A program made the position numbers and the translations under genes. Source: Streptosporangiaceae bacterium (GTDB lineage: Bacteria > Actinomycetota > Actinomycetes > Streptosporangiales > Streptosporangiaceae). Taken from it: a DNA stretch of 5,256 bases. The stretch covers positions 1-5,256 of the forward strand of contig JASIJN010000493.1 in assembly GCA_030050125.1 (NCBI GenBank), in the 5' to 3' direction. This document shows, in pieces, positions 1-5,256 of the stretch. The notes beneath the pieces were generated by a model, which was given only the letters and a program-made list of their open reading frames with translations, had not been told where the DNA came from and searched no databases. The stretch's first letter is position 1; each line of letters begins with the position of its first letter.

Positions 1-1701
1 GCGGTGCTGGCCGAGCCGCCGTCCAGCACGCCCGACTACATCTGGCCGTACACTCCGAGCGCCGACTTCAGCGACATCAACACCTGGAATCTCCAGGCGC
101 TGATGTACCGGCCGCTGTACTGGTTCGGCGAGGACGGCCAGCCGAACGTGAACAACACGCTGAGCGTGGCCAACCCGCCGGTCTTCGACGGCACCAAGGT
201 CACGATCACGCTGAAGCACTACATGTGGTCCAACGGCACCCCGGTCACCGCGCAGGACGTGGTGTTCTGGCTGAACATGGAGCTGGCCGAGCCGGCCAAC
301 TTCGGCGGCTTCACCGGCTTCCCGACCAACGTGAAGGACATCACGGTGGTCAGCCCGACCGAGCTGACCATGGTCATGGACAAGGCGTACAACCACACAT
401 GGTTCGAGTACAACGAGCTCAGCCAGGTCACGCCGATGCCGCTGGCCTGGGACCGCACCGCGTCCGGCCCAAGCCACTGCGCGACCACGGTCAGCGACTG
501 CGCCGCGGTTTACGACTACCTGAACGGGCAGGCCAAGGACCTCAGCACGTACGCCACGTCGCCGGTCTGGAGCGTCGTGGACGGGCCGTGGAAGCTGAGC
601 TCGTTCAACGCCGATGGCCACATCACGTTCGTGCCGAACAAGGCGTACACCGGGCCGGTCAAGCCGAAGCTGGCGGCCTTCCAGGAGGTGCCGTTCACCA
701 CCGACTCGGCGGAGTACGACGTGCTGCAGTCGCCGAGCTCCAGCACCAAGATCGACGTGGGGTACATCCCGCAGCAGGACGCGCCGGCCAAGCCGGCCGG
801 CGCGTCGGTCGGCCCGAACCCCCTCGCGTCCAAGGGGTACACGCTGGCCCCGTGGCCGATCTGGGGCATCAACTACTACGTGGTGAACTACCAGTCCACC
901 ACGGGCAACGCCCCGATCATCAAGCAGCTGTACTTCCGGCAGGCGCTGGCCTACGAGATGAACCAGGCGGCGGTGATCGCCGGGCCGCTGCGCGGCTACG
1001 GGACCGCGACCGTCGGGCCGGTGGCGAACAACCCGCCGACCTCGTTCCTGTCGCCTGAGGGCAAGCAGGGTGACCCGTTCCCCTACAACCCGGGCCAGGC
1101 CAAGTCGCTGCTGACCAGCCACGGCTGGGACGTCGTCCCGAACGGCACGACCACCTGCGCCGACCCGAGCCTGTGCGGCCCGGGCATCAAGAAGGGGCAG
1201 CCGCTGTCCTTCGACATGCCGTATGCGACCGGCTTCGCCTGGCTCGCGTCGGAGATGGAGCAGTTGCAGTCCAACCTCGCGTCGATCGGGGTCAAGCTGA
1301 ACCTCGAGCCCAAGCCTTTCGACCAGGTGACCTCGCTCGCCGGAGGCAACTGCGTGGTGACCAAGTCGCCGTGCGACTGGGACATGGCGGACTGGGGCGG
1401 CGGCTGGTCGTTCGCGCCGGACTACCTGCCCACCGGCGAGGAGCTGTTCCAGAGCGGCGCGGTGGCCAACTCGGGCGGGTACAGCGACACGGCGAACGAC
1501 GCGCTGATCGCCAAGACGCTCAACAACAGCGACCTGCAGTTCTTCTACCAGTGGCAGGACTACCTGGCCAAGCAGCTCCCGGTGCTCTGGCAGCCGAACG
1601 CTGACTACCAGCTGACCGAGATCGCCAACGATCTCAAGGGCGCCACGCCGCAGAGCCCGACGCTCAGTCTCACCCCGGAATACTGGTACTTCGTGAAGTA
1701 G
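1..1701 (+). CDS. ABC transporter substrate-binding protein, family 5 (5'-truncated)
   Basis: This is the C-terminal 566 residues of an extracellular solute-binding protein of the peptide/opine/nickel class (SBP_bac_5 fold), which captures a ligand outside the membrane and hands it to an ABC permease. The frame is open from base 1. The GTG at position 4 is not the start, because the downstream paralogue aligns from base 1 and carries 58 more residues before this point, including a lipoprotein signal. Family hallmarks are the segment VTITLKHYMWSNGTPVTAQD, the RQALAYEMNQ helix (near residue 314) and the WGGGWSFAPDYLPTGEELF block (near residue 464). Cysteines form three close pairs: 160/167, 386/392 and 451/458 (numbered from base 1). 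The protein is about 75% identical to the neighbouring gene. No permease or ATPase gene is in view, so the ligand cannot be named. The family call is firm; the substrate is unknown. Confidence 0.93.
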   Translation, partial: AVLAEPPSSTPDYIWPYTPSADFSDINTWNLQALMYRPLYWFGEDGQPNVNNTLSVANPPVFDGTKVTITLKHYMWSNGTPVTAQDVVFWLNMELAEPANFGGFTGFPTNVKDITVVSPTELTMVMDKAYNHTWFEYNELSQVTPMPLAWDRTASGPSHCATTVSDCAAVYDYLNGQAKDLSTYATSPVWSVVDGPWKLSSFNADGHITFVPNKAYTGPVKPKLAAFQEVPFTTDSAEYDVLQSPSSSTKIDVGYIPQQDAPAKPAGASVGPNPLASKGYTLAPWPIWGINYYVVNYQSTTGNAPIIKQLYFRQALAYEMNQAAVIAGPLRGYGTATVGPVANNPPTSFLSPEGKQGDPFPYNPGQAKSLLTSHGWDVVPNGTTTCADPSLCGPGIKKGQPLSFDMPYATGFAWLASEMEQLQSNLASIGVKLNLEPKPFDQVTSLAGGNCVVTKSPCDWDMADWGGGWSFAPDYLPTGEELFQSGAVANSGGYSDTANDALIAKTLNNSDLQFFYQWQDYLAKQLPVLWQPNADYQLTEIANDLKGATPQSPTLSLTPEYWYFVK

Positions 1702-1715
1702 CCCCACGGCACGCG

Positions 1716-1752
1716 CAAGGCGGGTGGTCGGCGATGCGGGCCACCCGCCTTG
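1716..1752 (+). terminator. Hairpin terminator after the first binding-protein gene
   Basis: The arms 1716-1727 (CAAGGCGGGTGG) and 1741-1752 (CCACCCGCCTTG) are perfect reverse complements, giving a 12-bp GC-rich stem with a 13-nt loop. A U-G and a C-G pair inside the loop could extend it to 14 bp. It begins 14 nt after the TAG stop. Only a weak T-poor tail follows (TGTTGCCC), which is common for actinomycete terminators. It probably separates the transcript of the first gene from that of the second, which would then need its own promoter. Confidence 0.8.
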
Positions 1753-1755
1753 TTG

Positions 1756-1905
1756 CCCTCCCCGATGATTACGCTGCGTATTCGTTCGATAACTTAACGG
1801 CAGCAAAGCTGTAACTGATCCGCTACGATTCGAAGTCACGACTGCTCAGACGGCCCGGTTCGGCGGTCGGCGCCGTAGGTTGAGCCGCGACCAAATCCCT
1901 GTGTC
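1756..1905 (+). promoter_or_regulatory. Probable promoter and leader region of the second binding-protein gene
   Basis: After the terminator, about 1765-1835 is clearly richer in A and T than the flanking genes, as expected for a promoter region. TACGAT at 1824-1829 fits the TANNNT pattern of an actinobacterial -10 box, but I find no good TTGACA-like -35 box 16-18 nt upstream, so the exact promoter is not resolved. A small CAGC-AAA-GCTG dyad at 1801-1811 could be an operator half-structure or chance. A second small hairpin (CGGCG/CGCCG, 1861-1875) lies in the presumed leader. No known riboswitch is recognised. Confidence 0.3.
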
Positions 1906-1911
1906 AAGGAG
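1906..1911 (+). promoter_or_regulatory. Ribosome binding site of the second binding-protein gene
   Basis: AAGGAG lies 8 nt before the ATG at 1920, close to ideal. It fixes the start there rather than at the in-frame ATG at 1989 (residue 24), which would remove the arginine-rich n-region of the signal peptide. Confidence 0.8.
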
Positions 1912-1919
1912 CCGCCACC

Positions 1920-3797
1920 ATGGGGGGACCCCCGCAGTTGCCAGGAAGGTTCACATTCGCGCGGCGCGGCGGCGGGGTTCGCGGCGGGATGCTCGCGGCC
2001 GGGATCGGCGTGGCGGCGCTCGCCCTGACCGCCGCCGGCTGCACCAGCAGCGGCTCGGTCTCGGTGGGCAGCACGCCGGTCAGCGGCGGCACGGCGGTCT
2101 ACGCCCTGCCGCCCGCCACCACGCCGAACTACATCTTCCCGTACGTCAGCAGCGCCTACATCAGCGACGCCAACGTCTTCTATCTCCAGGCGCTGCTGTA
2201 CCGGCCGCTGTACTGGTTCGGCCAGGACGGGCAGCCGACCGTGAACGACTCGCTGAGCCTGGCCAGGCCGCCGGTCTTCAACGGCGACAAGGTCACGATC
2301 AGGCTGAAGAAGTACAAGTGGTCCGACGGACGGCCGGTGACCACGCAGAACATCATGTTCTGGCTGAACATGGAGACCGCCGAGCCGGACAACTACGGCG
2401 CCTACACCGGGTTCCCGGCCGACGTGAAGAACGTCACGGTGGTCGGCCCGACCGAGCTGACCATGATCATGGACAAGTCCTACTCACCGACCTGGTTCCA
2501 GTACAACGAGCTGAGCCAGATCACCCCGATGCCGCAGGCGTGGGACCGGACGGCATCCGGCCCGAGCCACTGCTCCACGACCGTCAGCGACTGCGCGGCC
2601 GTGTACAACTACCTGAACGCGCAGGCCAGGAACCTCAGCGGCTACGCCAGGTCGCCGCTGTGGAGCGTTGTGGACGGGCCGTGGAAGCTGAGCTCGTTCA
2701 ACGCCGACGGCCACATCACGTTCGTTCCCAACAAGTCCTACTCCGGGCCGGTCAGGCCCAGGCTGGCGGCCTTCCAGGAGGTGCCGTTCACCACCGACTC
2801 GGCCGAGTACGACGTGCTGCAGTCGCCGAGTTCGAGCACCAAGATCGACGTCGGCTACCTGCCGGAACAGGACGCGCCGGCCAAGCCCGCGGACGCGACG
2901 GTGGGCTCGAACCCGCTGGCGTCCAAGGGCTACACGCTCTCGCCCGTGTACGCCTGGGGGATCAACTACTACGTGCTGAACTTCCAGTCCACGGTGGGCG
3001 ACCACGCAGCCATCTTCAAACAGCTCTACTTCCGCCAGGCACTGGAGTATGAGATGAACCAGGCCTCGGTGATCAGCGGCCCGCTGCGCGGCTACGGGGC
3101 GCTCACCGTCGGCCCGGTGGCGGCCACCCCGCCGACCCCGTTCCTGTCCGGGACGGGCAAGGCCGGCGACCCGTTCCCCTACAACCCGGGCAGGGCCAAG
3201 TCCCTGCTGTCGAGCCACGGCTGGAACGTGGTCCCCGGCGGGCTCACCACCTGCACCGACCCGAGCCTGTGCGGCCGTGGGATCAAGAAGGGCACCGCGC
3301 TGAGCTTCAGCCTCCCCTACGCGACCGGGATCTCCTGGATCGCGTCGGAGATGACGCAACTGCAGTCCAACGCGGCCACGATCGGGATCAGGCTCAACCT
3401 CGAGCCCAAGCCGTTCGACCAGGTGACCGCGCTGGCCGCGGGCAACTGCGTGGTGGCCAGCCTCCCGTGCAACTGGGACATGGCCAACTGGGGCGGCGGC
3501 TGGTCGTTCGCCCCGGACTACCTGCCCACCGGCGAGGAGCTGTTCCTGAGCGGGGCGGTGGCGAACTCGGGCGGGTACCACAACTCGGCCAACGACTCGA
3601 TGATCAACCAGACGCTGACCAGCGACAACCTGCAGCTCCTCTACAACTGGCAGGACTACCTGGCTACCCGGCTGCCGATGATGTGGCAGCCCAACGGGGC
3701 CTACGAGCTGACCGAGACCGCCGACAACCTGCAGGGCGTCAACCCGCAGAGCCCGACGCTCTCCATCAACCCGGAGAACTGGTACTTCACCAAGTAG
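1920..3797 (+). CDS. ABC transporter substrate-binding lipoprotein, family 5 (complete)
   Basis: This is a complete 625-residue solute-binding protein of the peptide/opine/nickel class, predicted to be anchored to the outer face of the cytoplasmic membrane and to feed an ABC importer. The N-terminus has an arginine-containing n-region (R10, R15, R16, R21), a hydrophobic core (about 24-38) and a lipobox-like LTAAGC with C41 as the lipidated residue. A Ser/Gly/Thr-rich linker of about 15 residues follows. Family hallmarks are VTIRLKKYKWSDGRPVTTQN (125-144), the RQALEYEMNQ helix (372-381) and the WDMANWGGGW/PDYLPTGEELF region from about 519. Cysteines pair closely at 218/225, 445/451 and 510/517, as in the upstream paralogue. 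A strong Shine-Dalgarno site supports the ATG. The ligand cannot be assigned. Neither neighbour is a permease or ATPase gene, so the binding protein may serve a transporter encoded elsewhere or upstream of this window. Confidence 0.95.
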   Translation: MGGPPQLPGRFTFARRGGGVRGGMLAAGIGVAALALTAAGCTSSGSVSVGSTPVSGGTAVYALPPATTPNYIFPYVSSAYISDANVFYLQALLYRPLYWFGQDGQPTVNDSLSLARPPVFNGDKVTIRLKKYKWSDGRPVTTQNIMFWLNMETAEPDNYGAYTGFPADVKNVTVVGPTELTMIMDKSYSPTWFQYNELSQITPMPQAWDRTASGPSHCSTTVSDCAAVYNYLNAQARNLSGYARSPLWSVVDGPWKLSSFNADGHITFVPNKSYSGPVRPRLAAFQEVPFTTDSAEYDVLQSPSSSTKIDVGYLPEQDAPAKPADATVGSNPLASKGYTLSPVYAWGINYYVLNFQSTVGDHAAIFKQLYFRQALEYEMNQASVISGPLRGYGALTVGPVAATPPTPFLSGTGKAGDPFPYNPGRAKSLLSSHGWNVVPGGLTTCTDPSLCGRGIKKGTALSFSLPYATGISWIASEMTQLQSNAATIGIRLNLEPKPFDQVTALAAGNCVVASLPCNWDMANWGGGWSFAPDYLPTGEELFLSGAVANSGGYHNSANDSMINQTLTSDNLQLLYNWQDYLATRLPMMWQPNGAYELTETADNLQGVNPQSPTLSINPENWYFTK

Positions 3798-3863
3798 GCC
3801 GGCGGGTGCCGTCCGGGGAGCACAGTAGGCTTCGAGGGTGACAGTCGCCATCCGTGAGCAGCC
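3798..3863 (+). promoter_or_regulatory. Short gap before folC with a possible -10 box
   Basis: This 66-nt gap has no strong hairpin, only short CCGG and GGC/GCC complementarities, so read-through from the binding-protein gene into folC is possible. TAGGCT at 3826-3831 fits a TANNNT -10 box, without a convincing -35 box. If it is used, transcription would begin close to the GTG at 3838. No good Shine-Dalgarno site lies 5-10 nt before the folC GTG. Confidence 0.25.
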
Positions 3864-3867
3864 GTGA
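3838..3867 (+). other. Possible nine-codon leader ORF overlapping the folC start
   Basis: GTG at 3838 opens a nine-codon frame (VTVAIREQP) whose TGA stop at 3865-3867 overlaps the folC GTG at 3864 as GTGA, the arrangement typical of translational coupling. AGTAGG at 3824-3829 could act as a weak ribosome site 8 nt upstream. So short a frame can easily arise by chance; it is listed because folC itself lacks a clear ribosome site. Confidence 0.2.
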
Positions 3868-5256
3868 TCGACGCGCAGACCCGGTTGCGGCGGGCCGAGC
3901 AGGAGATCCTCGCCCGCCGGCCCGAGCATTCCATCCGGCCGTCCCTGGACCGGATCACCGCCCTGACCGCACTGCTGGGCGACCCGCAACGGGCTTACCC
4001 GGTGATCCACATCACCGGCACCAACGGCAAGACCTCGACCGCCCGGATGACCGAGACCCTGCTGCGCGCCCGCGGGCTGCGGACGGGACTGTTCACCAGC
4101 CCGCACCTGTCGTCGATCCGGGAGCGGATCTGCGTCGACGGCCAGCCCCTCAGTGCCGAGCGGTTCGCCGACGCCTACGACGAGGTCAAGCCGTACCTGG
4201 AACTGGTGGATCAGAGCCAGCCCGCCGCGCTGTCGTTCTTCGAGGTGCTGACCGCGATGGCGTTCGCCGTCTTCGCCGACGCGCCGGTCGACGTGGCGGT
4301 GATCGAGGTCGGCGTCGGCGGCACCTGGGACTGCACCAACGTGGCCGACGGCGCCGTGGCCGTGGTTACCCCGATATCGATCGATCACGTCCGCTACCTG
4401 GGCAACACGGTGACCTCCATCGCGCGGGACAAGGCGGGCATCATCAAGCCCGGAGCCGTGGCCGTGCTGGCCCAGCAGCCGCTCGAGGCCGCCGAGGTGC
4501 TGCTGCGGCGAATCGCCGAGGTGGGCGCGACCGTGGCCCGCGAGGGGCTCGAGTTCGGGGTGACCAGCAGGGAACTGGCCGTCGGCGGGCAGCTGCTCGC
4601 GATCCGCAGCCTGCTCGGCAGCTACGACGGCCTGTTCCTGCCGCTGTTCGGCGCCCACCAGGCCGGCAACGCGGCCTGCGCGCTGGCCGCGGTGGAGGCG
4701 TTCGCCGGGGCCCGCGCCATGGGCGGGCCAGCGGGAGACGAGACCGAGTCCGTGGCGCCCGGCGACGAGCCCGCGGCCCTCGACGACGAGCTGGTGCGCT
4801 CGGCGTTCCGGATGATGTCGTCGCCGGGCAGGCTGGAGGTGGTCAGGCGCAGCCCGGTCGTGATCGTGGACGCCGCGCACAATCCCGCGGGGATGAGCGC
4901 CACCGTGGCCGCGCTGACCGAGTCGTTCGCGTTCACCGATCTGATCGCGATTCTGGCGGTGAGCGAGGACAAGGATGTGCCGGGGATCCTGGACGAGCTC
5001 GAGCCGGTCGTGTCCGAACTGGTGGTGACGGCCAATTCCTCGAGCCGGTCGACCGACCCCGGCAAGCTCGCCGAGCTGGCCGGAGCGGTGCTGGGGCCGG
5101 ACCGGGTCCGGGCCGTGCCCAGGCTCGATGACGCGATCGAGCTCGCGGTGGAGCTGGCCGACGAGGCCGACGCGCGGTCGGCGGGCGACGGCGGGCTCCC
5201 GGGCACCGCCGTGGTGCTGGTCACCGGCTCGGTGATCACCGCCGGCGACGCACGGT
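3864..5256 (+). CDS. folC: Folylpolyglutamate synthase / dihydrofolate synthase (3' end cut by window edge)
   Basis: This cytoplasmic Mur-ligase-type enzyme uses ATP to add glutamate to dihydropteroate and/or reduced folates, completing dihydrofolate and building polyglutamate tails. 464 residues are visible and the frame is open at the edge. The ending VLVTGSVITAGDAR matches the family's C-terminus, so probably only about 5-15 residues are missing. Motifs in order: ATP loop TGTNGKTSTA (51-60), substrate loop TSPHLSSIRERI (78-89), metal site VIEVGVGGTWDCTN (146-159, E148), H175 in the IDH motif, DKAGIIKPG (189-197, with K190 at the position carbamylated in known FolC), HQAGNAACAL (265-274), SPGRLE (320-325) and DAAHNP (336-341). 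GTG at 3864 is chosen because an in-frame TGA lies at 3855 and later starts would remove the helix before the ATP loop. An acidic low-complexity insert occupies about 287-308. In Streptomyces and Mycobacterium folC usually follows valS; here it follows transport genes. Confidence 0.95.
   Translation, partial: MIDAQTRLRRAEQEILARRPEHSIRPSLDRITALTALLGDPQRAYPVIHITGTNGKTSTARMTETLLRARGLRTGLFTSPHLSSIRERICVDGQPLSAERFADAYDEVKPYLELVDQSQPAALSFFEVLTAMAFAVFADAPVDVAVIEVGVGGTWDCTNVADGAVAVVTPISIDHVRYLGNTVTSIARDKAGIIKPGAVAVLAQQPLEAAEVLLRRIAEVGATVAREGLEFGVTSRELAVGGQLLAIRSLLGSYDGLFLPLFGAHQAGNAACALAAVEAFAGARAMGGPAGDETESVAPGDEPAALDDELVRSAFRMMSSPGRLEVVRRSPVVIVDAAHNPAGMSATVAALTESFAFTDLIAILAVSEDKDVPGILDELEPVVSELVVTANSSSRSTDPGKLAELAGAVLGPDRVRAVPRLDDAIELAVELADEADARSAGDGGLPGTAVVLVTGSVITAGDAR

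Larger units (their letters stand above)
1..3797 (+). repeat. Tandem duplication of a substrate-binding protein gene
   Basis: The protein from 1-1701 aligns with that from 2094-3797 almost without gaps; the only indel is one codon near 925-935 / 3000-3010. By hand I count about 423 identical residues of 566. The N-terminal 160 residues are the least alike (about 69%) and the middle 140 the most alike (about 84%). Both copies keep the same cysteines and an intact frame, so neither looks like a decaying pseudogene. The left boundary of the duplication lies outside the window. Confidence 0.9.

Noticed and set aside
4..6. GTG as the start of the first binding-protein gene
   Set aside because: The homologous position in the complete paralogue is residue 60, well after the signal peptide, and the frame is open to the left edge.
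1783..1799. CGTT...AACG dyad in the intergenic region as an operator
   Set aside because: Only the four outer bases on each side pair; the interior is not symmetric, so it is no better than chance.
1947..1985. Tat (twin-arginine) signal at R15-R16 of the second binding protein
   Set aside because: The residues after RR (GGGV) do not fit the S/TRRxFLK pattern; the lipobox-type signal is sufficient to explain export.
1880..3052. Plus-strand open frame overlapping the start of the second binding-protein gene
   Set aside because: It is a frame-shifted reading of the lipoprotein gene with Arg/Gln/His-rich low-complexity translation and no family match.
3799..3818. Hairpin terminator after the second binding-protein gene
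   Set aside because: Only 3-4 bp complementarities (CCGG/CCGG, GGC/GCC) can form, far weaker than the 12-bp stem after the first gene.
2484..4880. Very long minus-strand open frame (798 codons) running across the second binding-protein gene and folC
   Set aside because: It is antisense to two well-supported genes, its translation is rich in Arg, Gly and Val with no recognisable domain, and long empty antisense frames are normal in GC-rich genomes.
3854..5131. Plus-strand frame starting at GTG 3854, ten bases before folC
   Set aside because: Its translation is Arg/Gly-rich with no domain; the frame from GTG 3864 shows every FolC motif.

Overview
The window comes from a GC-rich genome in which most third codon positions are G or C. 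This codon use, the GTG start, the T-poor hairpin terminator and the style of the folC protein all point to an actinomycete (Actinomycetota). A soil lineage near Streptosporangiales or Streptomycetales is plausible, but the genus cannot be fixed from this sequence. All three genes lie on the plus strand.

Layout: (1) 1-1701 holds the 3' part of a gene for an extracellular solute-binding protein of ABC transporters (family 5, the peptide/opine/nickel type). Its signal peptide lies off the left edge. (2) 1702-1919 is an intergenic region with a perfect 12-bp hairpin terminator just after the stop codon, then an AT-richer stretch likely to hold a promoter, then a good Shine-Dalgarno site. (3) 1920-3797 is a second, complete solute-binding lipoprotein gene. 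Over 566 compared positions it is about 75% identical to the first by hand count, with a single one-residue indel, so the two are a tandem duplicate pair. (4) 3798-3863 is a short gap without a clear terminator. (5) 3864-5256 is folC (folylpolyglutamate/dihydrofolate synthase), starting at GTG and open at the right edge, probably lacking only its last few residues.

The two binding proteins would sit on the outer face of the membrane and deliver a shared or related ligand to an ABC permease. No permease or ATPase gene is visible here, so the ligand and partners remain unknown. folC is a cytoplasmic housekeeping gene of folate metabolism with no evident functional link to the transport genes.

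The points most worth a second look are the uneven divergence of the duplicates (a tract with few silent changes, ending abruptly, which suggests gene conversion), three conserved close cysteine pairs in both binding proteins, and the unusual folC start region. I see no mobile element, CRISPR array, RNA gene or evidently new system.
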